Shown piece after piece: positions 13,001 through 24,544 of a DNA stretch of 64,000 bases (position 1 is the stretch's first letter; each line of letters opens with the position of its first letter). The translations under genes and the position numbers were made by a program. This DNA is from Acorus gramineus (lineage: Eukaryota > Streptophyta > Magnoliopsida > Acorales > Acoraceae). The notes below the pieces were generated by a model that was given only the letters and a program-made list of their open reading frames with translations, was not told where the DNA came from and made no database searches. The stretch is from positions 12,724,704-12,788,703 of the forward strand of contig CM060847.1 in NCBI GenBank assembly GCA_030737835.1, given 5' to 3'.

Positions 13001-16000
13001 TTTGCCCTGCGGCTTTGCCTCAAGGAAAAACGAATGCGTGCATGTGTTTACATCTACAGCATGATGGGCATGCACGAAGAAGCTGTGGCCCTTGCATTAC
13101 AGGTAATGGTTTCTTTGTTATGTTTTGAAATCAGTCTGGTCGATTCTAGTATTCTGCAATTCGTTCGCTGTCTTCATCCATAAGCACGTTTCATTTTGTT
13201 GCATATTTTGCATGTTTTGTAGATTCTCTTTATTAACAATTTCAATATACATGTGAAAACAGAATATGGTGAAATTGGTGCCTTCGGTATGATTTTTTTT
13301 AACTGCAACTAAATTCACTTTAAAAATTAGACTGTATAGATTGTTGTTGTTGTTGTTGTTGTGCAAATGGTTGATTATGGCTTCTTAAACATATAAGTTT
13401 TCATTAAAATATGTGGCCATACTTCTGAAACAATGGATCTTTCTGTGATGGAAAAAGTTCATTCTTGAGCCACCGTTACCCTGTTTCTTCTTCCTGATAT
13501 GGCACATATATTTTCATTTTTTTTTTGGTAAACCTTTTTTTTTATTTCCTGGTCGAGACTCGAACCCAGAACCCTTTTGTAAAGAGGGGGTACCTCTACC
13601 AACCTGTCAAGAGGTGGTTCGGTATATATTTTCAATTGTTGTAAGAAAACATTATTTGTTTCTTGTAATCATTTCTTTAGAATGCTTTTTAAAAGTTAAT
13701 CTAAGAATTAGTTTGCTGGCTGGTGCACCAGGTAGATCCAGAGCTTGCTATGGCAGAAGCGGACAAGGTTGAAGATGATGAGGACATGCGAAAGAAGCTA
13801 TGGCTTATGGTTGCAAAACACGTAATTAAACAAGAAAAAGGAGCTAAGAGGGAGAATATAAGGAAGGCCATAGCATTTCTGAAGGAAACTGATGGCCTTC
13901 TCAAGATTGAAGATATCTTGCCGTTCTTCCCGGATTTCGCTTTAATTGATGATTTCAAAGTAAATTCTATGAATCTAGTAAATCTACATTACATGCCTGC
14001 AAATATGCTTGATGATTAATTTTAGTTATCGAATAGAATTAGTCTCCAATTATATGCTAGTGACCAAGTAAACTGTGTCACGCAGAGATTTCTTTCAAAA
14101 GTTTTCTTTCACCACAGAAACTTTGAGATAGGTTGGGAATTGTGCTAGTTAGCTATGAGTTCGTTCTCGTTTTGATGGATGTGTATTATTTCCATGCATT
14201 TATTGACATGTTCACTTCTAATGCATTAGGAATGAGCTTTCCTTATCCTTCTTTCTAATAATGTGATGCTGAATTAAAATCTCGCTAGCTGCTCTTTTTC
14301 TGCTGCTCTTTTTCTAATATCTTCTTCCCTCGTTCAGGCACATATTAGTGTTCAGAAATGGATTTGCTATAGGTTTTATACTTTTCGAATTCAGTCTTTC
14401 CCAAGCAAAAGGGGAAAAAGGAAAAAAAAAGAATTTTGCTTCAAAATTATGCATCTTTCCTCAAATCCTCTGTTCAGCTTCTCTGCTATTGATTTGAATA
14501 TCAAGAATTGACATGCTGTATGAACAATGAACTGGAGATTTCTTTCACCTCTTGCAGCGAATAATCTATACAGTTTTCCTGTGAAACTTTGTAGGAAGCT
14601 ATCTGCTCTTCGTTAGAAGACTACAACAAGCAGATTGAGCAACTGAAACAAGAGATGAATGATGCCACTCGTGGAGCTGACAATATAAGAAATGACATAA
14701 GTGCTCTTGCTCAGAGATATGCCGTAATTGATCGTGAAGAAGAATGTGGGGTAATTTTCTATACATATTTTGGTAAATTTGCTTAGCCAGCAGTTCTAGT
14801 GCTGACATAGTTGCATTGTATTTTGTTAGTCTTCTGTTAATATGCTTGGGCTAATGCTTACATTCTATTGCCTGAGGGGTGTGTCTTTCCTTCATATTTC
14901 TGGAAAGTTTATAAGCTTGATCTGGATAACTTCAAGTGCATCACTTTGAGATCACGACATTTAAACCCCAGCTTCTTCAAGCAGAAGACGCCGCCGATGG
15001 CTTCTAAATTTCTATGCTATCAAAATGTGATATTTATACAAAAGCAAATAAATAAGAGTACTATGTCTTCATTATCTATACTCAAAAATTTGCATCTGAG
15101 CTACACCATGCAGTTATTTTTGTGGAGCTTGTGTACTATATATCTCTATATATCTGCTACCTTTTTGTTGTCTTCTTGTTTACTCACCTTGATCTAGTAA
15201 TGCTCAAGGAAAAAGCAATGAAAGAACCAACTCCCAATAATTCAATCTACCTTCAAGTATACTTGTAGTTTATGCCTACTTTTCTCAAAAAAAAAAAAGA
15301 AGGATACCAGTAGTTTTAACTACAGAATTCTCTTAAGTTAAATGTGCAATATCCATATGTCACATATTATTTTTTTTTTCAACTGGTAATTGTGAAAGTG
15401 AATTTGCAACCTTGCTCCTGACAATTGATCCTCTCATTGCTTGGCTATCAGGTGTGCAGACGCAAAATCTTAACTATTGGTGGAGCACAACAGGCCACAA
15501 GAGGTTATACATCAGTGGGACCAATGGCACCTTTTTATATTTTTCCCTGTGGGCATTCTTTCCATGCACAGTGTCTCATTGCTCATGTTACTCGTTGCAC
15601 CAGCCCAAATCAAGTAAGCCATCAATATGCCATTCATGTGATTGATGTCTTGATTCATGAATAGTAGGTGAACCAGTGGATACATATATATATATTATTG
15701 GAAGTTCTAGTGGATATATATGTGTGTTACTGTGTTATACGATCATTCTTAGGATTAGTCAGAGTGTTCTTGCATCAAGAAGCATGACTGAAGCCAATTT
15801 TTGTGTTGGAAGTTCCTTATTAGCATCTTTTAAATCATAAACTAAATGTTGGATGAATATGTGAATGAAAAAGGGGCAATATAGACACTTCATCAAATTT
15901 ACTTACCTGATTGTGTAATACTGCAAATTGATAATTATATTTATGATCTTGTATCAAAATGCAACAAATATTTTATCTACATTCATTGGTTTTGAGTCAC

Positions 16001-16596
16001 ACCACAAGCATCAAGTGTAGCTCTTATCTTAATTGAAAAGTAAACTGGGCAAAATATTGTAGCTGCTTCACTGCTATGCCTAAAGAAATGGATGTTGGGG
16101 TCTCAATATACATGTTTTATAGGGAGCCTATATGCAGTGGCTTCACTCCATTTGTTACAAGTAGTCTGTTGAATGTCATCAGGCGGAATATATATTAGAC
16201 CTTCAGAAGCAGCTCAGTTTACTCGGGAATAGATCAGCCAAAGAATCGAGCAACGCCATGAATGGTGAATCTATTACAAGCATGACACCAGCAGAGAAGG
16301 TCAGCCTCACTTCAAAACCCTATTGTTCCATGATTTTATGGCTACAAAGCACTATACAGTTTGTTTAATCACAAAAAAAATGTGTAGTGACACATTCTTC
16401 TCTTTGTTCTCAATTGATCGAGCAGCTAAGGTCACAGTTGGATGATGCTATAGCTGGTGAATGCCCGTTCTGTGGGGAGCTTATGATCAGGGAGATAACC
16501 TTGCCATTTGTATCCCTGGAAGAGGCGGAAGAGGCCGGTTCGTGGGAGATAAGGCCAATGGTTGGAAGCCAGAAAATCCTTCCCATGACAATATGA
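1086..16596 (+). CDS. VPS18: VPS18 homologue (HOPS/CORVET core subunit), 3' part of gene, 19 exons visible
   Basis: Encodes the C-terminal ~797 residues of the plant VPS18 (Pep3/deep orange) protein, a core subunit of the HOPS and CORVET tethering complexes acting in membrane fusion at the vacuole and late endosome. Exons: 1086-1153, 2750-2851, 3555-3699, 3915-4091, 4186-4305, 4539-4594, 7077-7136, 7439-7546, 9170-9327, 10071-10149, 10654-10716, 10883-11010, 12383-12488, 12914-13102, 13732-13959, 14595-14750, 15452-15613, 16183-16299, 16426-16596. Landmarks in order: RAVHFMELPGDIP, ENKALLDYSKLS, STWATELYLDK, the clathrin-like helical repeat region, KRENIRKAIAFLKETDG, a coiled coil (EDYNKQIEQLKQEMND), then a C-terminal RING with ECGVC, CGHSFHAQC and CPFCGE. 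All junctions keep phase except exon 4539-4594, which is 56 nt where 57 are expected (a 1-nt frameshift). The first intron uses a GC donor. Roughly the first 200 residues are upstream. Confidence 0.95.
5105..5310. repeat. Triplicated motif with C-rich and CA-rich spacer
   Basis: The phrase CTTCCCACMCAGGGACAGGCT occurs near 5107 and 5240 and, more diverged, near 5283, each followed by AAG(G/A). It lies in a VPS18 intron and is separated by a poly-C/CA tract. No coding role is seen. Confidence 0.5.
5467..6513. mobile_element. Non-autonomous hAT-like element in a VPS18 intron
   Basis: Lies in the 2.5-kb intron between exons 4539-4594 and 7077-7136. The left end carries TAGTGTTTGGTAGCAGGTT (from 5470); the right end reads AACTTGCTACCAAACGCACACTA (to 6513), its inverted counterpart apart from a 4-bp indel. 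Flanks AGTGTCTA (5459-5466) and AATGTCTA (6514-6521) match at 7 of 8 bases, as for an 8-bp hAT duplication, although the left boundary is off by 3 bases. The interior has no transposase. Confidence 0.6.
5700..6040. repeat. C-rich degenerate tandem repeat inside the hAT-like element
   Basis: About four imperfect units of roughly 80 bp combine a telomere-like AAACCCTAAC(C)n core with pyrimidine tracts such as CTTCTCCCTCCCCTC and the phrase TCCATGAAA. It forms the left-central interior of the element at 5467-6513. Confidence 0.5.
13520..13625 (-). mobile_element. tRNA-derived SINE fragment in a VPS18 intron
   Basis: Read on the minus strand there is a box-A-like GGTTGGTAGAGGTACC, then a box-B-like GGGTTCGAGTCTC about 30 bases on, then a short body ending in an A/T-rich tail. 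The layout resembles plant Au-type SINEs (family knowledge). No clear target duplication was found. Confidence 0.55.
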
Positions 16597-17490
16597 TTAT
16601 TTGAAAGTTGAAATATGTATTATATACATTCCTATTTGGGATTTGTGATCTCTGTTTCTATCACAGATTTTTTCGCAGTTAGTGCTGGTATGGTTCATTT
16701 TGTCACCCCATATCACACCTAATTACAGGGGTTGTACATAACATTATCCCATATTATATGCTCCTTAGTAGTGTATGCATGGCATTTGCAATATGGATAC
16801 ACTGCATGTCATACGCATTCCATAGTACGGCTGATGTTTAAAAATTGAGTGCTGATACACTTAATCTGTTTTGTAGTTTATTTTGTAGCCTTATACACTA
16901 TGATAGCATAGCATATAATATGTTATTATAGTATATAAGATTTTATCATAGTGTAATAAAATAATTTTTTTTTTTTTTTTTTTGGAGAGTATACTGTATA
17001 GTCTGTGATACTAATTAATAAACTCAATTTATTTTTTTATAAAAAAATTTAGAAAATTTGTCTTATAATTAATTTTTATATGTGACTCGCATTTTGTATA
17101 ATTTGTGAGTGTTTTAATTACTAATTTTACTCTTAAATAAAAAGTACGGTGATGTGAGAGAAAGATGGTGTGTGATTGATGAAAAACCTTCTTTCATATG
17201 TGGCACTAGTTAAACCACTCTTTAATGATAAAAAAAAATAGTATTCTAATAATAGAAATATTCTAGACATTTATTTTTAAATGGTATTAGACTAGTTAAA
17301 CAACTCTATGATGAAAAAAAAATAATTTTGATAACAGATATATAGTAACCATCTTTATTTTCAAATAACATAAGACTAAAATCATATTTTTAATAGCATA
17401 GATATTCTCAACACCTTTATCTAAAGTTTCTAATTTCAAATCTCATTTCACCATGATTGATTTTGGCATTCAAAAACTTGTGTATATATA
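16597..17490. other. VPS18 3' flank and AT-rich spacer with MITE remnant
   Basis: The VPS18 3' UTR runs from 16597. Around 16850-16960 lies a remnant of the dispersed family with the phrase ATACACTATGATAG and a GATACACTTAATCTGTTTTG-type end (also seen near 20340, 25240, 40220 and 54230). The rest is AT-rich with no coding signal. Confidence 0.5.
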
Positions 17491-17492
17491 AG

Positions 17493-17742
17493 ATAGCTGT
17501 TGCCCGTTGGAACCCTAATCTTGCTAGAATTCGGCACCACTGGAGTGGAACACAAGATGTCCACAAATTTTTCCTGACCATGCTTTTGCCATCTCAAGTT
17601 CGAGATCATCTACTTCTTCGCATTTTGGATGTTCGTCGTGACTGTATTTGTTTACTATCTTTATCGGAGACGAAGAACATGCCCATCAAAGAGATGGTCA
17701 TCGTGTAGAAGCAGTACTGGTTTTGGGGGAGGTTTTTTTTTG
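17493..17742 (+). pseudogene. Decayed last exon of an STP-type hexose transporter gene
   Basis: Aligns by eye with the last exon of the intact gene at 31417-31878. The start (AG then ATAGCTGTTG), the stretch ATTCGGCACCACTGGAGTGG and the 3' part encoding ETKNMPIKEM all have counterparts. About 180 bp of the middle of the exon (most of two membrane segments) is missing, and the codon matching the Trp after the EEMVLV motif is TAG. The base after it reads like QYWFWGR rather than HKFWGR, so the source was probably another STP copy. No upstream exons were recognised. It is a relic on the same strand, about 12 kb before the intact gene. Confidence 0.75.
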
Positions 17743-18999
17743 TGATAATGAATAGGTAACAATTTTATTGAACTCTTTAATCTCGATTTAGTAATAATAT
17801 GCCAGGATCCCGTTTTTATGGAATAATTAAAATATTTTTTCATATGTTACATTCTTTTTAAGCACAATAGATTTAGATTTTAGATTTGATAGAAGTAATT
17901 CATAAATACAGTCAATTTTGAAGTGAGTGGCTCTCCTCTTGAAATCATAATTAGATTTATAACCCAATAATACATTAGGTTTCATCCGATGTTCCAAATA
18001 AATCATCATCTAAAATTATAACAAATAATGAAATGAGAACATATTATTGTACAACCAAGCAAAAAAAAAAAAAAAATATTGTTGTACAAAACATCATTTT
18101 TTTCGCTCAAATATAAAGATATGAACACTGAATTTTCTCAAATATAACGACATGAAAACTGACTAAAATGCATGTGCTTTTGTCACACAAAACATGACTA
18201 TCCACCCAATGACTTTCTCATGAGAGAATTCATAAGAACACACACAACATGAGCAATTGAACATGGACCTTCAATAAGGTCTAGCCCATGGTACATCTTG
18301 CCCATGCAGCTCCTCATGGGCTTCCATTTAGCCCAATAACAAATGTCGAATATCCATATCCATATATCCTTCAAAAATGTGAATATCCATATAGACCTGT
18401 GTTTCTTATAAGCTTGTGAAACTCATACTTTTTATCTAAAAAGATCTAAAATACAGACGTTCTTTGTACATAGTTTTTATGTCTACTACATGTACAAGAC
18501 CAATGATAGGGTTGAACTCTCTCCAGAATTATCAATTTATTTCATATAACAATTAATCGTCACCTTTGTTTAATCAAATATGTGGTTAACCTCCTTACCG
18601 AAAAACATGTGGTTAACCTGACCAAGATGCTAAAAATATTATTCTAACTCTGGGGATATTATTTGCTATTTTCACTTATTATTTACCATTTTCACTGAGT
18701 AACTTAACCCTCTCGCACCTCCCACTTGCCATCCCCGCCGCCATCCCCTGTACAAATTTGTAATTCAAGATTTTTATACTTAATGAATTGAATTCATACT
18801 TTTTTATATTTTATCAAATTTGGCATGTATTAGCCCAACCTAGCTAGCTAATATATACTGTTAAATATAATTCTTTCTCATATTTGGGGGGTGCAAAACG
18901 AAGAGGTCACCCATCCTAGTCCCTAGAGGCCACTTGAGAATCAAAAAGAAAATAAAAAATTTTTGAACTTTCCCTTGGTTGGAGACTTAGAGCCTTGGA
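17743..18999. other. Gene-free AT-rich spacer
   Basis: No coding region, RNA gene or clear repeat boundary was recognised. A poly-A run sits near 18060-18077. Confidence 0.5.
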
Positions 19000-19108
19000 T
19001 TTGTTTTTGGGCACGGCTATCCCCACCGAGGGTTTTTTTACCCCACCAATCGAAAAAAAAAAATCGGTGTTTTATCTTTCCCCACCGATCCGGCCAGGTC
19101 GACCAGAT

Positions 19109-19217
19109 TTGGTCGCCACTTCAGGTTTTGGACGACCGGACTTGGTCGCCATTTCAGATTTTGGGCGACCGGACTTGGTCGTCATTTCAGGTTTCGGACG
19201 ACCGAACTTGGTCGAAC
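19109..19217. repeat. 33-bp tandem repeat in the left arm
   Basis: Three full units plus a partial one, each beginning TTGGTCGYCAYTTCAGRTTT and ending GACGACCGRAC or GCGACCGGAC. Each unit has a GGTCG/CGACC dyad and so could fold on its own. Confidence 0.85.
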
Positions 19218-19681
19218 AAGATTTGTAATAAAGTTTATAATTTTTTTCTTAGAAACATAATCCCATGACGTATATCTTCCTTGAATCCTTCATACCACTT
19301 CAAGTCTGAGTTGTAATGTAAGGAGAATCAATTATTATTCTTAAATGTAGAATATAAGAACAATTTTTTTTTACATAAGTGACGGACTAATTTTCAAAAG
19401 CCAAATATATAATGTGTTTGGATCAACTGATAGGTTTTTTTTTGTTTTCAAACCAAGAATCCTCTTAACTACGAATTCACACGAAGCTTAAAAATGATAT
19501 ATATTTGTCTAATAAGATATTTTTCTATAAAAATTTGAATTAATTGAAAGTATACCTACTTACATTTTTTTCGGCCCCTTAGCTGTTGTTTGGATTAAAG
19601 AATAAATGTAGAATATGATGGATAAACCCAAAAATTTATTTGTTTACAAAAAATAGGTAGATATAGTTTTGAACCCTGTTC

Positions 19682-19798
19682 GACCAATTGCAGTCGCCCA
19701 ATGCCTGAAATTGCGACCAATTACTGTCGCCCAAAACCTGAAATGGCGACCAAGTCCGGTCGTCCAAAATCTGAAATGACGACCAATTTCGGTCGATC
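19682..19798. repeat. 33-bp tandem repeat in the right arm (inverted copy)
   Basis: Three full units plus 18 bases of the inverse of the left-arm unit, each starting GACCAA and ending CCTGAAATKGC or similar. The unit length is exactly 33 throughout. Confidence 0.85.
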
Positions 19799-19899
19799 TG
19801 GATTGGTGGGAACAGCCAAACACCGTTTTTTTTTTTTTTTTTGATTGGTGGGGTAAGAAAAACGATTGGTGGGGATAGACGCGCCCTTTGTTTTTTTAG

Positions 19900-20425
19900 T
19901 CTCAAATATAATTATATATTGCTCGTTAGCCCATTCTACTCATTTTATCAATGTATATACTTTGTTTAAATTTTTTCATATAAATGATACCATTCAATTC
20001 ATTAGAGTATTTACTTCATCTTTTATAAAAGTACATACCTCATTATATGAGAATATGATTTTAAAAAAGAGTGTTGTCACAGTTAGTTCTTTTTGTATTC
20101 TAAAATATAATTCGATATGTATTGTGAGACGGAAAAAGATACACGTAGCCCCATTTGTAGCTCCAATTACAGTCCATCCCGTTTTTTTTTTTTTTATAAA
20201 ATTATACACTCATTCTTTGAAGTGCATGTCATTATATGAAATGTAGTATACACCGAAATACATTAGTGTATTTTTTTATGGTGAAAAAATGAAAAAAACA
20301 GACTGCAGTATATATTATGATAGTGTAGTATACACTATGTTAGTGCAATATATACTATGTTATCATAGCGTATGGGGCTACAAAACGGGCTGTAAAACGG
20401 ACTGCGTGTTTCAGCACTCCAAAGA
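19900..20425. repeat. Two adjacent MITE-like repeat copies
   Basis: 19900-20100 resembles the dispersed family with the phrases TTCATTAGAGTATTTACTTC and GTACATACCTCATTA. 20145-20425 belongs to the second family, with CCAATTACAGTCCATCC at one end and CTGTAAAACGGACTG at the other, plus ATACACTATG palindromes. Boundaries are approximate. Confidence 0.5.
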
Positions 20426-21799
20426 GACAGCCCGAACGACTTATGGGCCACGCCCGATGATTTGGCCCATCCAAATTAAAACACGTTGGGGCCAATTCAG
20501 TTATTCAGTACTTTTTTTTTTTATTGGGAGTTATTCAGTACTTGCAATTACATGATCGTATTTGAAAGAGATTCATCAAGACCCGACTTCTAGAGAAAAT
20601 CTGGCGTTTTGGATATCACATATTCACGTAACCCATGTTTAATTCAAGAATTAAGTTGTTACGAGGTTTATGATTATACTAGTATGAATAAAAATAAAAT
20701 AAATTTTTTTTTTTGTTGTTGTGTTTTGAAATATTATGATTGGGAAACGTAATATAGAGTTTTTTAATTGTTTAGATAAAATGTAAAAAAATGATGACAA
20801 CTAATTTAAAAGAGGAGACGACAATTGATTTGATAATTGGTTCACATATTATTTTGAGTTTAATAACATGGAATAACTTAGTTCCAGGAGTTTGTTGAAA
20901 TATTTATACTATTTTTATACCAGTTAATTCTGACATTCAGTATCTCATTTCTTTCAGCCATCTAAATATCCATAATGAAACTATTTTGACTAGTTCCAAT
21001 TTATTACGAGTCTATTCTTGAACCAAAACAAGAGTAACACTAGTATCATAAGTCCATGCCAATACAATAATAATAATCATAAGAAATCATGATAAGTAAC
21101 CAAAATCAGTTTTAGACAAGTTGGGTGAATTGTTTTAGTACTACATAAAAAAGGACAACGATATATTCAGTCCTGTGTATAGATCTTTTAAAATTTTACA
21201 CTCGTTTATTACAGTACATATTATCATATGAATTGAAGTAATGTATTTTTTTTTGAAAAAAAATAAATTACAATTCCATACACTGTAATGAAGTTCATAC
21301 AATGAACACATGAGTTCAATAAATTTTAATTAATCATGAAACGCCATTGTCACCGGACAAAAGGAAGGGAGGAGTCATACAAGTCATTAAGTTATAAGTA
21401 CAGGGTGGATAACAGGATGCGGATATAATGAAGTCCAACATTGACAAGCCCAAGATATTATTTTATATAATTAACTGAAACTGACCTTCGTGTACTCATC
21501 TGTTTGGAAATATGCATACAACATGCCCATAACCAAGCAATTGCCACATACACAATAATTTATATTTAATTGTATATTTTAATTTACAATTTCTTACACT
21601 AATCAAAGGATTGTTTGGATGGTTGCGAATTTGAATGTTTTGTTAGTATGAATGGGAGAAAATAACATAATATATAGTATTGGGTGATGGGCATAGAAAA
21701 TTTATCATGAAAATTAAAATATATTAAATATGAAAATTAAATTAAAATAAAATTGAAGAATAATAATTCAATCAATAGATCTAAGAAGAGTTCTACTAC
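20426..21799. other. Gene-free AT-rich spacer
   Basis: No coding signal or bounded repeat was recognised. Short duplicated AGTTATTCAGTACTT motifs occur at 20500-20541. Confidence 0.45.
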
Positions 21800-23067
21800 A
21801 CAGGCCCTATTATATAAGCCCCACTTGTAGGCCCCATGAGGTGTCAAATTTTTATTGGCTGTCTAGTTAACTTTAACAAAATGACAAAAAAATAAAATAC
21901 CAAGTTACCCTTATTTAAATCATACGTTCACATGTCAAACCGCTCTATTTTTTGTACGGTTTCTCCTCTCTAAACACATCTCAAAAAAATTTAACCTTTT
22001 TTTTTTAAAATCAGCAACTTAAAAACAATCATTTCGGCTGACCTGCTCATCTTCAACGAACGGCGTCACCAGTACTGGATTCCTTTCATCGCTCTCTATC
22101 ATATGAGAGGTGGTTTAACTACCTTTTCAATCCTCCTTCACATTCCACCTTTTTTTACCTTCATATCCACTTTTTGATGAATGTAACTGATTTTTAATTA
22201 AACACTAAGATCAAATAAAAAAAGTCAGCTACATTTTGTGAATGTAACTTAGTTTAAAAAATACATTACACAAATAATGCATAAAGATTCATATTAGTTT
22301 GAAAATGTAATACAACCATATGCCAATATAGCATTAAAACACTATAAAATCCTCCAAAAAAACATATTTAACATCGAACACCAGATCAAAGGCTGTCATA
22401 TTTAATATCAAATAACATATTTAAGAAAAAATTTATGAATGTAACTTGGGTTAAAATACAAAATCCATATAATAAGTTAGTTACATTCACAAATCCATGA
22501 AGCTAGTTACAAAATTCAATACAAACATCCATATAATAGTTAGTTACATTCTCTGTCACATGGGTATGCATATGTAACTGACATTCAAATATCAAATAAC
22601 GGATATGCTGTATTGAAAACCACATTTGACATCAGAAACAATCAGAATTAACATTAAAAAATAGAAAAAAATGAAACAATTGAAAAACATACAATAAAAC
22701 AAACACCACACCTGAATCAGCAGACATTTCAATGGTAACCAAACTGTTCTTTTTTTTTTCCGATCAAATTAGACGCTTAAAAAAGTCGTCCAAAAAAACA
22801 AATCCAATTGCAATCTCAAAAAAAATTTCTGAAAATTAACCACAAAAATGAAGTTATTGATTCAATTATGAGCGTTCAAATGTGATATAGTAAAAAAAGG
22901 AAAAAAAAATCGCAATTGAATGCAACGCGCGGTTCCAAGGAAAGCAGTATTAATCATTTGCATTAATTTCGCTTAAGAAATTACAAAACTCAATTAAGGG
23001 GTATAAACATAAATTCAAACAATGCCATGTCATGGGGTTTACATGGGGCCTATGAATTGGGTCCTGT
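21800..23067. mobile_element. Non-autonomous terminal-inverted-repeat element
   Basis: The left end begins ACAGGCCCTATTATATAAGC and continues with TAGGCCCCATGAGGTGTCA. The inverse of the right end gives ACAGGACCCAATTCATAGGC and then ACCCCATGACATGGCA, so imperfect inverted repeats of about 47 bp frame 1.27 kb of AT-rich, non-coding DNA. No target duplication was clear. The AAGCCCCATGAGGTG block recurs at the left end of the larger element near 33560. Confidence 0.55.
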
Positions 23068-24000
23068 CAATCATTTTCCATATCAGAATATCTCACCCAT
23101 TTAACCAATAACAAATTTAAAAAAAAAAAATAGAAATCATTATAAGTCATATATGCAGTGAATGAACCCTTAACACATGTTTAGAGAAGAAAGCAAACCC
23201 AAAATTGAATGGTAGTTGCATGGCCATTACTGGACAACCCATATATTCTGTATTCAGCATTGCTGGCTACAGAGGAAGCAAGTCAGTCCCACATGCAGTG
23301 TATATATAACAAAAAACACTGTCACACGTGTGTTATATTTGAAAAAAAAAAAAAATCAAATGAAGTGGTCTGCCCTGGTCAAAGAAGAAAATCAGTATGA
23401 ATGCATGAACAAACAATCAAAAGAGTTGCAGTGGAAACTGAGCTTGACCTAAGCAAAAGTTGAAGTCAAGCCGACCTAGCTTTAACATACCGTTTAATTT
23501 ACTTTAATACCCTTGTATAGTTCTTCAAATGACTGATTTTCCACTTTTGCATAAGCTTACGATGTGAGGCTATTTTCGTACATGACATTAGGCTTCAGTT
23601 ATACCAATCACTGCATACGCGTATAGGAGGATCCTTTGAAGATTCTTGGTTTTTATTTTTAATGAATACATTTTGATTATTTTATGTGTTGTTGTCTTTA
23701 TCATGCATGTATGCATTTATGAATTTGCTTCCAGAGTTATTTCATTTTGTTGATGTTGAAAAAAACAAGACAATGTTGAATGTAAACACCCTCGCATTAA
23801 AAGTCTACCAGAAGGCGTTCATCAAAAGAACTTCATTAGAATAGATTGAGCTCTCCTTATAAACACTCAAAACATTTTACAAACAACTGATGTGGGACTA
23901 AAGAATATGATCACTTTCATCTTTTCATGGGAGACCACTAAAATCAGAAAAATTGAATTTAAATTTTAAAAATACCCAACAATTGAAACCTTTACTTTCC
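23068..24000. other. Gene-free AT-rich spacer
   Basis: No coding region or bounded element was recognised on either strand. Confidence 0.45.
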
Positions 24001-24002
24001 AA

Positions 24003-24243
24003 ATATATATATATATATATATATTCTTCACAAACTGTCCAAATTAGACAAATTAAAGAAGAAGTGATAGATAATTTAATTTTTTTATTAAAAACGAAAA
24101 AAAACGCAACCATTGACAATGAATATATATATATATATGTATTTGCTTCACAAACTGTCCAAATTAGACAAATTAAAGAAGAAGTGACAGATAATTTAAT
24201 TTTTTTTATTAAAAACGAAAAAAAACACAACCATTGACAATGA
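24003..24243. repeat. 120-bp tandem duplication (two units)
   Basis: Two near-identical units, each beginning with an (AT)n tract, then CTTCACAAACTGTCCAAATT and ending AACCATTGACAATGAA. Corresponding bases are exactly 120 apart (CTTCA at 24026 and 24146). Differences are a few substitutions and one T-run length change, so the duplication is recent. Confidence 0.9.
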
Positions 24244-24544
24244 AAGATGGTAGTGATTGATTGATTTTTTTTACTCTGTGATTTAATTATTTTTGGATGC
24301 ATGTATATCGCAAGTCGTTCATATGTTAGAATAAAAAAAACGCGTTGTATATGATAAGATATTCCTTCCCATTACAGAAATACAGGGTAACACTAAATAA
24401 TCAACAAAAATTATTTGTATCTTGTGTGTGTGTGTGTGTGATGGATTTTCCATGGTTGGTTAGTGACAGTACTGGATTTAAGTTAACCTAAAATGTAAAT
24501 ACACTTCCTCTTCTAATTATAATTATATATTTACCTTACTAACA

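Larger units (their letters stand above)
19009..19886. mobile_element. Non-autonomous Mutator-like element with long repeat-built terminal inverted repeats
   Basis: The ends are GGGCACGGCTATCCCCACC at left and the inverse of GGGCGCGTCTATCCCCACC at right. A perfect 9-bp flanking duplication, TTTGTTTTT, lies at 19000-19008 and 19887-19895, the length typical of Mutator-like elements. The inverted arms extend about 210 bp (19009-19217 and 19678-19886). Each arm contains a CCCCACCAATC-like block, a homopolymer, then about 3.3 copies of a 33-bp unit. The centre is AT-rich with no transposase. The TSD base composition is simple, so its significance is somewhat reduced. Confidence 0.75.

Noticed and set aside
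13701-13958. Open frame on the minus strand across a VPS18 exon
   Set aside because: It is the antisense shadow of the conserved exon 13732-13959; the plus-strand protein matches the family.
23925-24302. 125-aa minus-strand open frame
   Set aside because: It simply runs through the 120-bp tandem duplication and AT tracts; no family and repetitive translation.
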